Of a stretch of DNA of 64,000 nucleotides, positions 45,596 through 56,059 are shown one piece after another. The position numbers and the translations under genes were made by a program. A model generated the notes under the pieces. It was not told the DNA's origin, did not search any database, and worked only from the letters and a program-made list of their open reading frames with translations. The number at the start of each line of letters is the position of its first letter. The first letter of the stretch is position 1. Source of the DNA: Blumeriella jaapii (lineage: Eukaryota; Ascomycota; Leotiomycetes; Helotiales; Drepanopezizaceae); the NCBI GenBank assembly GCA_009599575.1, contig VWND01000004.1, positions 240,001 to 304,000 on the forward strand, in the 5' to 3' direction.

Positions 45596-46930
45596 TTAGT
45601 TTCCGAGGCCTGATCCATGCCTCTTGTTCTTCAACCCTTTCAATTTCATTAACGGTCTTAGAAGTAGCCTGCTCACCGGCGGCCTCCCCTCTGGGAGCCT
45701 CTCTGCTCGGCACCTAGGTATTTCTCCATTGCTAGGCTCTCCACTGGCAGCTCCTCCACTGGGGTCCCCTCCAGTCGGATTCTCTCCAGTGGCGGCCTCT
45801 TCGTTGGCGGTCTCTCCATTGGCAGGCTCTCCACTGGCAGGCACTCCATTATCAGCCTCTTCAAAGCTAAACTCATCATCACTATAGTACTTCCCACATT
45901 CGAGAATTGGTTCCTCTCCCACAACTATGCCCATTCTCTCCCTAATAGTCCGCTCGTAGTGGCACGCCAATTCCGGAATACCAAGCTCAACAAGCAACTC
46001 CCACGCGCTTATTTCCGCCTCGCGCTTTATGAACCTCTCTAAAAAGGGCTGGAAATCGCGGTTATGCTCGTCTGCAAACGTCAACAGGCTGATGCACACC
46101 ATAAACCAATGCTGGAGCCTCATATTAAGGAGAGTGGGCTTAAGCCGCTCAAACCGGATGAAGCCCGATTCCAAGGGCCATTTCGGAAATCCGTAGACCA
46201 GGCTGGGAAGATCAGCACTCTCGCACCTCTCCGGCCTTGACATCAGCTTCCGCACCTCCATCGCCGATCGGCACCCCATGATCCGCGCCAGCTCCTCCGT
46301 CTTGGTGAGCGGCACCAGCGGGACGGGCGTACTGCCATTCGCGTCTGCAGCCGCCTGGGCGGCCCTGGTCTCCTCGCTGCGCAGCGAGAGCTCGCAGTTT
46401 CCGCGCAACCTCTGCCGATGCATCGAGAGCCCTTCCGGAACGGCCTCGATGAAGAGCAGCGGATGCAACGTCTCCAACGCATCGTCCAGCGTCCACACAA
46501 GGGCCGCGAAATTCCGGATATGCCTATCCGTGTACCCCGTCTCGTGGGCTATGTACAGCTGCAGGACCATCTCCTCGCTCACCGCGACCTCGTACTCGCC
46601 GCTGTCCTGCAGCGCCATGCAGCCAAAGTGGACGCGGATGTTGGGCTTGGGGAAGTACTGGGTGATGGAGTCGAGGACGCGCGAGCGTATCGAACAGGGC
46701 ACATACTCGTGCGTGTCGGGCAGGTCGAGGAAGGTACGCGGGTTGTACACCTTGATGGTCCATCTGAGTTGCTCAGGCCGGCTCTCGTTGTTGAGTGTCT
46801 GGTTCAGGCGTTGATCGAGGGCGAAGGCGCGCGCTGCGGCTTCTTCTGCGCTGGTTGGGGCCGCGCCGGGGGTTCGGGCGTAGGCCACGGCGAAGGGGAT
46901 GACGATGTAGAACTTGTATCCTCTTCCCAT
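45596..46930 (-). CDS. Hypothetical protein with a minisatellite-encoded acidic tail
   Basis: A single-exon gene, 444 residues. The N-terminal two-thirds is a compact-looking domain: YKFYIVIPFAVAYART, then TIKVYNPRTFLDLPDTHEYV, then HIRNFAALVWTLDDALETLHP. The last segment vaguely recalls the helix in fungal amidoligase-like proteins, but the catalytic motifs of that family are not seen, so I assign no function. Residues 370-415 are built from five-residue Ala/Ser-Gly-Glu-Pro/Thr-Ala/Asn units encoded by a degenerate 15-bp tandem repeat. The protein ends with a basic stretch (LMKLKGLKNKRHGSG). Confidence 0.6.
   Translation of the reverse strand: MGRGYKFYIVIPFAVAYARTPGAAPTSAEEAAARAFALDQRLNQTLNNESRPEQLRWTIKVYNPRTFLDLPDTHEYVPCSIRSRVLDSITQYFPKPNIRVHFGCMALQDSGEYEVAVSEEMVLQLYIAHETGYTDRHIRNFAALVWTLDDALETLHPLLFIEAVPEGLSMHRQRLRGNCELSLRSEETRAAQAAADANGSTPVPLVPLTKTEELARIMGCRSAMEVRKLMSRPERCESADLPSLVYGFPKWPLESGFIRFERLKPTLLNMRLQHWFMVCISLLTFADEHNRDFQPFLERFIKREAEISAWELLVELGIPELACHYERTIRERMGIVVGEEPILECGKYYSDDEFSFEEADNGVPASGEPANGETANEEAATGENPTGGDPSGGAASGEPSNGEIPRCRAERLPEGRPPVSRLLLRPLMKLKGLKNKRHGSGLGN
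45730..45870. repeat. Degenerate 15-bp coding minisatellite
   Basis: Tandem GGC-TCTCC-style units within the hypothetical gene at 45596-46930, encoding SGEPANGE-like pentads. Such arrays expand and contract quickly, so tail length is likely to vary between strains. Confidence 0.7.
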
Positions 46931-47760
46931 GGCTGTTTGCTATCGATGCTTGATAGAATGGCTGGCTGAAGCGCGGAGATGGTTGTTTTGGGGATTGGGC
47001 AGGACAAGAGACGCGACGGAGAGGACTAAGGGTATTTGCCCCGAAGTGTGACTTGGAAAGAAGTAGGTGTAAGTCAGGAAAGTGCGAATCAAGCCGCCGG
47101 CGAGGGAAATCATGTCTTTCTCTTGAAGATTGGGACATGGACAGAGAAGGCATTCGACTTTACCCGTCGTTTTGGCTGAAGTGTCTCTCGGAATAGGAGC
47201 TGTCATAAGTCGCCCTTCGCTAGCCGATGTCAACAATCAACGCGCTACCCTTCAACCATAGAGCATCGGCACATCAGTCTAGTTCGAGCTCTTATTGTTC
47301 TGTCTCCACACAAGTCCGCCGATTTCTAGACGCGAGCTCGCCTGATGTTTCTGACACGGGAGTCAACAGTATGACAGTACGACAGGTTATGTGCCTGGGA
47401 GTGTGTTTACGTCACGTGTTTAGCACGTGCTGCCAAGACACACTAGTGCACACGGCCTGCGTGTGCGAATTCTTTCCTCTCTTCAACTGAATGACTGACT
47501 GACAACCCGTGAAATCGAACATTGCGGTGTATCCAAGATACCGACATTGATCAATCGTCGACTTTACAGTCGATCATAGATTGACGAGGCTGAAAGCCAA
47601 GAGACCGATTTGCAGGCAAGCTGAGCACAGTATTGACCTTCGTCGGCATTACTCACACATCGCTCGCAGAGCTCCTTCACATCAAGCAATACAATACATT
47701 CCTCAACAATACGACCAACAATGCGACCCAGATACGCTTTCTACACCACCCATTTGCACC
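46931..47760. other. Intergenic, no gene recognised
   Basis: The promoter side of the hypothetical gene and the 3' flank of the carboxypeptidase. TCACGTG-type and CACGTGC E-box words occur near 47412-47428. Short open frames have no domain. Confidence 0.4.
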
Positions 47761-49127
47761 TTAACATCCCTCCTCATCACCAAGTCCGACCTCCTCAGCC
47801 GCCAACAGGAATTCCATGCACGCCGCGCCCACCTCCAGCAGACGCCCGTGATACTCATCCTCACTCGGGTAAAACGGACACGAGGCGTCCTCATTCCCGG
47901 CCCCGACCTCGAGCGTAAAGCCATGGATCTTGCTCAGCGACGAGTTGGTCATCGACCGCGAGTACGCGTAATCCATGCTACTCCCCGACTTGGGCGTGAA
48001 GTACACCGACTCCAGCGCCTCGTACCCCCTGCCCGCCGCGGACCTGATGGCTTTCACCGTCCGCGTCGCGGCGTAGTACTTGTCGTTCGAGTCGTCGCTC
48101 GGCATGTACTCCCTATAGTGAGGCAACTGATGCGGCTGGTCCGGCAGCTGACCGCGCGCCCCGTCGTACGTGCGGTTGCGGAAGTTCATGTCCGGATCGT
48201 GCGCCTGCGAGACATCGCTGCCCCAGTTGTACAGCAGGTAGCCCGCGTAGGCGTGGATGTCCATGTACCAGCGCAGCATCGGGAACTGGTCCATGACCCA
48301 CACGATGCTCTTGGTCTCCGGCTCCGAGGCCGGTGCCAAGCCGTGGAACATCGGGGACGCCGGATCCGTCGACGCCGCCTTGTCCGCGACGCTGGGTCTG
48401 AAGGCGCGGCGGTAGTCCCACAGGAAGTCGAAGTTGCGGTTCAGGTCGACGCCGATGGTTTCGGGCCGCTTGCCCAGCACCGATGCGGGTTGCGGTTCTT
48501 GCGCCAGCAGGAGTTCGTGCCCTGGTCCCAGGCGAGCCCATCCGGGTTGCTCAGCGGTACGAAGACGATGCCGACCGCGTACGCGCGAGCCACTTCGGCG
48601 GCAGTGAAGCTGCGGCCGCCGTACACCAGCCCCGTGCCCTCGCGGTGGGCGTGCAGCAGGTCGCCCAGGAAGTACAGCAGGGTGTCGGGGGTGCCGCGCT
48701 CGCGGGCGTGGAAGGCCGCGCTGAAGAAGACACGGAAATCCTTGTCGCACTGTCTGCCAACTCGTCCACCAGCCGCGCTCCTCCCTCCGATCTGGGCCCC
48801 GAAGATGGAAGCGTGGTAGTACGTCTTGTACGGGGCTTCGAAGGTCTCGAGGCTGAACTCGCTCGCTAGACCCCTGAAAGCACTTTTGACTTCTTTCGCG
48901 TTGAGAATAGGCCCCATGTTGGTCACGTTGGGCTGGCTACCGAGCCCTCGCGGTGCCACCGCGCCATTCCGAAACCGGTCGCCTGTGCCAATCAGATGGC
49001 CGTGGTCTTTGGTATGTCTGCGCATGATCCGCGGCGCGGTGGGATCGATCTCTTCGGGAAGCAAACATGCTTGTGACATGGGACACGCCACGATGGCCAG
49101 TGTGAGCACGGCTTGCAGGACCTTCAT
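47761..49127 (-). pseudogene. Secreted M14 zinc carboxypeptidase, frameshifted
   Basis: An extracellular metallocarboxypeptidase of family M14 that would remove C-terminal residues from peptides. The N-terminus (MKVLQAVLTLAIVACPMSQA) is a good signal peptide. The zinc and catalytic residues are present: HxxE in FFSAAFHARERGTPD, the third zinc His in YMDIHAYAGYLLYNW, the substrate Asn-Arg pair in VDLNRNFDFLWDYR, and the catalytic Glu in HGFTLEVGAG. The reading frame breaks between SCWRKNRNP and ASVLGKRPETIGVDLNRN (about 48480-48490). One C missing from a CCC run (ACCCGCATCG) fully explains it, and no intron does. The gene is therefore either newly inactivated or a sequencing casualty; everything else, including the stop at 47761, is intact. 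Confidence 0.83.
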
Positions 49128-49500
49128 GTTAATCGATGATTGGCCTGGAGAAAGAAAGACTGATGAAACGACAGATGAAAAGACTGATTTCAGCGCTCTC
49201 CGTTAGGTTATGCTAAGCTCACTGATGGGAATGGAGATCTGATATACTTTACTTGCGCCCCCTTCTCCTCCTCCTCTTCCCCCGGCGATCCAAAATCCAA
49301 GCCGGGATGCCGATACAACCAGGGAGAATAGAGTGACGATTCGACCGTGGAGGCCACCAAGCAGCCATAGCTTTTGACACATAAAGTATACTTACATGTA
49401 AGCTTCCCATTCTTTCGGTCAGATATCCGCGATCCGCCGGGATCCACTTTGTTGCCGTGTACCGTACTCGCGATACATCCACGCAATCGAACAGGCATCG

Positions 49501-49795
49501 TGTAAAATTAGGCACAATCGCATCATTGATACGGCCACATGTCGGTTTCGGGAAGAAGTCTAGGAACAGCCGCCTTGGAAAGACCCAACAAACCGCGTCA
49601 TAGCACAGCCCTTAGAATCGAAGAAAAGTCTTGGTTGTGCCGTATTGAAGTACGGGCTTGCTCTCACACCTCAATAGGCAGTCAGGTAGAAACGCAAGGG
49701 GCCGTGAACAGCCGGAAAGAGTGAGTAGCTTTCATAAAAGCACTACTGGTTCTTGGCTGCAACGACACGACTCCCGTTTCTCAGTATCACGATTT
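49501..49795 (-). mobile_element. Probable solo LTR related to the nested gypsy element, not RIP-mutated
   Basis: The sequence starts TGTAAAATTAGG and, after exactly 27 bases, has GATACGGCCACATGTCGGT; the gypsy LTRs start TGTAAAAGTA and, also after 27 bases, have GATACGGCCATATATCGGT. TCTAGGAA follows 11-12 bases later in both. Where they differ in the shared block, this copy has C/G and the 21-40 kb copies have T/A, as RIP predicts. Similarity fades after about 120 bp; the 3' limit (around 49795, a TATCACGATTT word like the LTR end) is approximate. No coding interior or second LTR is present. Confidence 0.5.
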
Positions 49796-50063
49796 GAACT
49801 CGATAGAGGTTTATTTTTCAATTTTTTTGTTTTCTTCTTCTTTATCAAAATGAGGTTTTCTAGTAGCCAGACAAGTTTCCTTTTGCGAAACACTCGCGCG
49901 TCGTTGGATCTTGCGATTGGGATTTACACAGCTTTCCGAAGCCTGCTGGTGAGATTTCGTAGGGACGAAGCTGGGGAGCTAGCGATGCTTTGGAGAGGTT
50001 GGTCGGAATTGGTGAGTATTCGCAGTCTTGGGTTGAAAGTCAGACTGGTTTTTTTTGGGCGGA

Positions 50064-50086
50064 GGGGGGGGGGGGGGGGGGGGGGG
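50064..50086. repeat. Poly-G tract (23 nt)
   Basis: An uninterrupted run of about 23 G, the only long G homopolymer in the window. Such tracts can form quadruplexes and are prone to length error in sequencing. Confidence 0.9.
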
Positions 50087-51419
50087 TTAAAAAGAAAGAT
50101 AGTTCGGAATAGTTATTCGATAGCGTGAATATCGATCAGCTACTTTGTGATTTGTCCAGTACTGTAAGCAGGACCTGCTTTTCCAAACGTCTTGTCCGAT
50201 GGCGTAGCGTATGTCATGATTCAATCGCTTGTGTTTCTTCGAATCGGGTCTGCGCTGTGATTGTGAAAGGTCACGTCGCGCTTTACAGGAGGTAAGAAGA
50301 CCTGCAGTTTAGACACTGTGTGTATGTGTACGTTATACCTACTTTGATTATGTTCCGCAATTCCTCGCTGGAAAGAGAACGCTGAATGCTGGTTTGCTAG
50401 TGTGGTTGATACAGGAAGGTATAGTACTATACAACAGTGCAGCACAACACAGTATAGAATGTATAATTCAACAAACAACACGGTACAGTATACCTAGTTT
50501 AGTACAATACAACAACACAGTACAGTAGAACACGTCGAGCGATAACAAAAATGGAATAGCTTTCAGGCATGGCAATGTGTATTCGGTAAGGTTAGCACGG
50601 CCAGAGGCAAGCTGTCGATCGAAATCCGTGGTCCAGTAGCCATCTGACCAGCACTCGATACATGGATTGACGAGGTCAGCGGCAACGGCCTTTTCGTCCG
50701 AGAAGTGCATCGTGATCTCTGGCTGGCAGTGGCCGTTGCATCGGTACGGTACAGTAAACAAAGCGCGGAAGTGGAAGCGGATCGGACCGTAGGAAGCTTG
50801 GATGGAACTTCATCACCACCTATCTCTCAGAAGGTACTGTACTGTACATACAGTACCTCTCCCAAACCCCTACCAACCAATATCAACGCCAGTCGCACGT
50901 CGCAGCTCGTTGTCCCGGGAGGAATGGCAGGCTGCCGATCGAAGGATCAGGGCCTTGTCGTGGCTCCCGATGTACCTACCTACCTACCTCCCTACGGTAC
51001 AGCACATCAGGTATGTGAAGAGAGTAGGATTGGCAGTGCGACCGACGGACCACCCACTGGAGCCATGTTTTTGATTGAATATCGGAACTTCCGAGGCCGA
51101 TAGAGCCGCCGGTTTTCTGGCCATAGGACGCTTTGTCCAGATCGGCCAGCACCTACCACCGTCTCGACTCATGTCACAGCGACGACCTCGTCGCCCCCGT
51201 GGAATGGAGAAGATGAAGATGCTGCTGCTGCTGCTGCTGCTGCCAATGACGTACACACTCCCCACGCCTCTCATGTCAATGCTCTTTTCAAGTCGTCGGC
51301 AACGACGAGCGACATAACGCTGCACGCGAGTCAGTCAAGGTTCGCATCTCCCGGCCTGCCCGAAGCGAGCGAACAACAACAACAACAATAACAACCACAA
51401 CCCATGTGTGCGGCGCCAG

Positions 51420-51565
51420 TCTCGTAACGTGAGTGCCGATGCCCTGGTAGAAAGAAGCGCAAGATGCCCTCCTCCCTCGCCACGGCCACGAAGCAGTGCG
51501 CCACGCTCTGATACCTGCACCCGCCGCCGGAGCCCGCCGGCCGCGCGCGCGCCCTCAGCATGTCC
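51420..51565 (-). pseudogene. Possible mitochondrial-carrier fragment
   Basis: The minus strand reads FEDMLRARAR, then a Gly-rich stretch, then YQSVAHCFVAVAREEGILRF. This has the spacing of a mitochondrial carrier repeat (PxDxxRxRxQ...YxxxxxCxxxxxxEEGxxxxFxG), but the first Pro and the flanking helices are missing and the upstream frame runs into the 9-bp minisatellite. It could be a decayed carrier gene or chance. Confidence 0.25.
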
Positions 51566-51590
51566 TCGAAGGCGATGAAGAGGCCGAGTG

Positions 51591-51680
51591 GTGATATTGG
51601 TGATATTGGTGATATTGGTGATATTGGTGATATTGGTGATATTGGTGATATTGGTGATATTGGTGATATTGGTGATATTG
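51591..51680. repeat. 9-bp minisatellite TGGTGATAT, about 10 copies
   Basis: A perfect tandem array of TGATATTGG, fading into GGAGTTATT variants to about 51712. It reads Gly-Asp-Ile on the plus strand and Pro-Ile-Ser on the minus strand. No evidence that it is translated. Confidence 0.95.
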
Positions 51681-52243
51681 GAGTTATTGGAGTTATTGGT
51701 GTTGATATTGACAATGATTTAGTCTTCACCTTTACCTTGTCTCCCCCGGCTCGGAGCCCGTTGGGTCCGCTGTCAAACGCACGACTGGCGGTGAGTTGGT
51801 TCGTGCAACAACAAGGGAAGGGATTTCGAATCCAGCAACGGCTACCTCTTGTCGGACCTTTCAAGATGACGGCCCGGCAACCGGACGACGAAAGGGAAAG
51901 ATAGCCAGCCAGCCAGCCGTGTTAAGTGACCCCGCAGACGATTACAACCTCCATATTCCGAGGCTGTTGACATTTAAGCGTGGTGAGATGCCCATCGAAG
52001 ATTGTGCTACAAGGGTCCGAGCCGCAGTAGACTCGCGCCGAGTAAAAAATCGGTGATGGAGATATCTGACTCTGAACCGATGTGTGGACTTCGACTTTAG
52101 CATGGATCTGGATTGAAGTGCGACTGTGCAATCGCTCGGTGAAGACGTGGATGTATCACGCATGAGTTTGTCAATGGTGAAAGTTGTATATTTTCATTCG
52201 ACTCAAAGTTACACCTATCGCATTCCATTGCCAGTCGTACATC

Positions 52244-53791
52244 TCAAAGACGAGATGACCTCGACTTATCGAGCTCAGCCGACGCCGACTTGTACAATTT
52301 GACCAATTGGCGTATCCCAAGATCCAGCATCACATCCTCGCTGCCTCCCGGAATGCGGGCGCCGTTGATTTCACGGTAGATGCCTAACGGAAACACGTTA
52401 GCCAACCCGAGAGGAACACCCATGCACTCGACAGCCAACTTACGCTCAGCAATCTCGCCCTGGCCTGACGGTGTGTAGCCAGCGCCTCCAAACAACAACA
52501 CCGAGCAAGTGGCGCATTCGTTCAGCACGATGCCGGCGTGCGCCTTGGCCATCGCGGTCAATCCTCCCAGCTGCCGGTCAGCGTCCGCCTTGGACAGGTG
52601 ACACAGCTGGTACGCCGTCTGCTCGATCCACGCCGACAAGCTCTCGAGCAAGGCGCCCGCCTTCGCCAGCCGGTGCCGGACGACCGGCTGGTCCATCAGC
52701 GTCTTGCCAAACGCCTCGCGCTTCATGCAGTACTCGAAGGCGGCGCCCAGCGTGACGCGGCACTGCCGCGTCACCGAGACGGCGATCTGAAAGCGCTCGT
52801 GGTTGAAGTTCGTCATGATGTACGACATGCCTTGGTTCTCCTCGCCGATGAGGTTCTCGATGGGCACCTGGACGTCGTCGAGCTCGATGAAGGTCGTGCC
52901 GGACGTCGGCTGGCCGCCGACGCTCAGCTTCCTCATCGTGACGCCCGGGTGGCCTTTCAGCGGCACGACGAGCATGGAGATGCCTTGCGCGCCTGGTCCC
53001 CCGGTTCGGACGGCCATGGTGGAGTACTCGGACCATATCCCGTTGGTGATCCTGGGGGAAAAAAGTCAGCACTCTTAGCCCAAGTTGCGCTACTGAAAGT
53101 TTCGGACGAGGGGATGCGTGCCATTTCTTCGTCCCGTTGACGATGTAGTGCTTTCCATCCTTGGATCTTTCGGCCGTGGTCTGAATGTTAGCGACATCAG
53201 ATCCAGCTTCCGGCTCCGTGATCGCGATACACGTCCGTTTCTTCCCCGTCAAAAGATCAGGCAGGAATCTCTCTTGGAGATCCTTCGACCCGAACTTGAT
53301 AATGGGCGGGATGCCAAAAGACATCCCAGCGTTCAAAGAGATAGCGACCCCAGCAAGCCCCGAGCGTTGCAGCTGCCACGCACATCAGCATTCGCGCCGC
53401 GACAAGCGAGCCAGAATTTTCCTATTCTTTTTTTTTTTCAGTTCTCCAAGACTTCGCATACCTCATCCCAGTAGATCATCGTATGGAGATAGTCAAACTC
53501 CTCCGCGGGAATCAGACCCCCTATCTTGCTCAGGCCAAGCCTCTTCAACATGTCCAGCGGAAGGGGCGCCGGCAAATTCGGAACCAGGAAATTCGCCTCC
53601 GCGAACTTTCGAAAGACCTCCTTGGGCACCTCGCCCGCGCGCTCATACTCCAGCGCATTCTCCGTCAGGTGTTCCGAGATGAAGGCCTGGCAGGCTTTCT
53701 GCCACCTCCTGTGCGTCTCTGTGAAGTAGGGCGAGGGCAGGCCGCGGAGCCACGGGGGCTCCGAGAAGGGGATCGACTGGCTGCTGCTCAT
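52244..53791 (-). CDS. Acyl-CoA dehydrogenase family flavoenzyme
   Basis: An FAD enzyme that forms the trans-2 double bond in acyl-CoA esters (fatty-acid or amino-acid catabolism). Exons are 53791-53462, 53372-53122 and 53051-52244; 462 residues. The N-terminal helical domain covers exon 1. The FAD/substrate strand motif (CIAITEPEAGSDVANIQTTA) and KDGKHYIVNGTKKWITNG follow; then GQPTSGTTFIELDDVQVP, and the C-terminal helical domain with AFGKTLMDQPVVRHRLA and GGAGYTPSGQGE. The catalytic-base region reads IPGGSEDVMLDL. Intron 1 is GT-AG (89 nt). Intron 2 (70 nt) begins GC, since protein similarity demands W-ITNG and the only fitting donor is TG/GCACGC. Exact substrate chain length cannot be inferred, and no peroxisomal SKL end is present (ends SRSSRL, a PTS1-like -SRL variant worth noting). 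Confidence 0.9.
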
Positions 53792-54526
53792 GTTTGCCGA
53801 GAATGCGAATGAAAGTCTTGAGCAGTAGGAAGAGAGTTCAATCAATCGCCCTGAGGAGGTTTGGGTTTGTTGCGATGGCTTATGATAAGCCTACTTATGA
53901 ACTGTTGTGATACACTCGGCACGCGTCCCCAATTAATCCGAACCGTACGAACCGAGCCGTCGGTACTGGAAGCCGTAGTGCGGGGTAGGTGGTGGCAAGA
54001 TGCCCACCTGCCACGTGCGTGAGCGGGAGTATGTGGCCGTTCTTGTGAATTGGCTACTTATCTGTCTTCCTTCGGAGAGCTGACTCGAGTGATCATGAGA
54101 AAGGTTTGTCAAGTTGTAATGCTTACCTATGCTACCATGATAAGTGGTAGCGGCGAAAGCAACCTTGCGTGTTCTTAACCGAACACATAATGGCCAAGAA
54201 AAACGGGCTTGGGCTCGGGCTCGAGTTACCAACAGGATAGTCAGAACCTAGATACCTGAGTAATTGAAGCGAACAATACCGAATGCTGTAAGTTCGATAC
54301 ACATGTATATGTATGTGAAGCGTAAGGTGAGCATTCCATTCCCAGAGCAAAATCGCAGCGGAGGAAAACAAGATGGAGCTTGGAAGCGAGTTTCTCGCTT
54401 AGAAGAAGGCGAAAAACAACACTGGCGACAAACATCGGGAAAGAGATTTATGTTCGGGTTTGAGTGGACCTGACAACCTTCTGAGAGGTCCTGACAACCT
54501 GCTTTCTATCATCCTTGTTCTTGCAG

Positions 54527-54560
<34 letters not shown>

Positions 54561-55020
54561 GAAAAAAGACGCCCTGCGTTCTGTCCGGGGCCAAGGAATG
54601 TTCTGGCTACGCAATACTCGGACTCGGTTCTCAGACGTGATCTCGTAATGTAAAGTAAGCAGGATGTGCAGCACATGGCGAACGCCCCATGCCCTCGTGT
54701 CGAAAGACCGGAACACGATTTTATTCGGATATGGTGCGTAGAGGTGTGGCAGGGTGATTCCTTTGGTGGATCTTGACGATGAACTCGTACAAGCGATACG
54801 TACGGCTTAGACGATGGGAGAGAAATTGATAGGCTGTGGCGAATCAGCTCGATACCCGTGTGCTGCCTAGGCGATGAGGTCGGGTCTTGCAAGAAACATG
54901 TTTGTTAAGCGTAGGTGTCACTGGGAACAAAGTCCCTGCCCGACATTCGTACGTCGGACACCTTGGCACACATGAAAGCTATGCCGGGGTTTCATGTTGA
55001 ATTCAGCATCTCCAAGCGTC
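53792..55020. other. Intergenic with GA microsatellite
   Basis: The promoter side of the dehydrogenase gene and the 3' flank of the next minus-strand gene. A (GA)n run lies at about 54529-54556, and a GAGGTCCTGACAACCT-like word is repeated near 54468-54500. No gene recognised. Confidence 0.45.
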
Positions 55021-56059
55021 CTACGCGCCCTCCGCACCAGGTTTTCCCTTCTCAGCCATCATCCGCCGATAGCCCTCCACAACCTCCCTCCTCACACCTC
55101 CCAGCTCCTCTCTCCTCCTCAGACTCCCACTCGCCTTCGGCACATCCTCGACCTCGACCCTCGCGCCCCGAACCTTGAACTTCTCCTTCGGCGCTTTCGT
55201 GAACACAGGCGGCGCCTGCACCACATCCCCAAACGCGACCTTCGCCTCCCCCCGCTTCGCGGCTACAGCCTGCCAGGGGTCGTCCTCCCCATCATCCACC
55301 TCTCCGATCTTCTTGCCCTTCTTCTTCTTCTTGTTCTTCCCGCTTTTCGTCTTGCTCTCCGTCGGCACCTGCTCCTTCCACCTGACTTGGCCATCGCTGT
55401 CCTCCTCCTGCTCTTCCGCCAACTCGAGCGCCGCCTGTCGCCGCTCCTGGATTCGCGCCTCCTCTGCCCGCCACTCGTCGTACATGCGATGCATCCTCTT
55501 CTCCGTCTTCGTCCGGCCGACCTTCAGCCCCAGCGGATCCTTCCCCGACCTCACACTCTTGTTGATCAGGCCGCTGACCGGAAGCGCCGCATCCACGCGC
55601 GCTGAGAAGTCGCTCATCTTCTCTCCTGGCCGGATACTGATCACCTCGGCCTTCTCCTCGACAACGCGGTCAGCCGCCCCCTCCGCTGTCGCAGCGGCCA
55701 GTTTGCGCTTTTTCTCGGCTTTGGTGGGCTTCACACCGTCATCAAGGGCCTTGGGCAGTTTCTTGCCCTGCGCAAAGGCCATGAGGCGCACGAAGGCCTT
55801 GGGCGTGTCATCCTCCGCGTCTGGGCGCTTGCGCTTCTTGTTGCTGCGTTTTGCGGTGCTGGGCTGCTCGGTGAAGATCCCGTTGGAGGCCGCGGCTTTG
55901 GATGTCGAGAGAGGTTTGGCTGTGACGGAGGGAGGGAGGTCGGTCCTGTGTCGGGTTCTGTCAGTGTCGAGCGCTGGCAAGTGTACCACAAGAAATAGAC
56001 GTAAGTGTAGCATACGTGGATTTGTCGACGATGCCTTTGCGGGTATGTTTGTGTGGCAT
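55021..56059 (-). CDS. CCDC137-like basic coiled-coil protein (probable nucleolar)
   Basis: Exon 1 (56059-56016) and exon 2 (55945-55021) are separated by a 70-nt intron and give 322 residues starting MPHKHTRK. It is very Lys/Arg/Glu-rich with a central motif IRPGEKMSDFSARVDAALPV, a basic MHRMYDEWRAEEARIQERR helix and a KNKKKKKGKK nuclear/nucleolar-localisation-like cluster. The PGExxxxFxxRV element resembles the conserved core of CCDC137-type proteins, which in animals are nucleolar; homology is inferred from this motif and overall composition only. The short first exon joins in frame to give DKSTTDLPPS. No enzymatic domain is visible. Confidence 0.68.

Larger units (their letters stand above)
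49128..52243. other. 3.1-kb gene-poor region rich in simple repeats
   Basis: Holds a probable solo LTR (49501 on), a 23-nt poly-G run (50064-50086), TACAGTAC-type words, a CTG-type triplet run near 51220-51242, and a 9-bp minisatellite (51591-51680). Short open frames include hydrophobic poly-Leu artefacts of the triplet run. Only one fragment (51420-51565, minus) looks once-coding; it is annotated separately. Confidence 0.45.

Noticed and set aside
47581..48819. 412-codon plus-strand Arg/Val-rich frame
   Set aside because: Antisense shadow of the carboxypeptidase gene, whose zinc-binding motifs are clear on the minus strand.
51075..51317. Poly-Leu hydrophobic small protein (possible secreted peptide)
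   Set aside because: The Leu run is a CTG-type triplet repeat; there is no conserved mature region or gene context.
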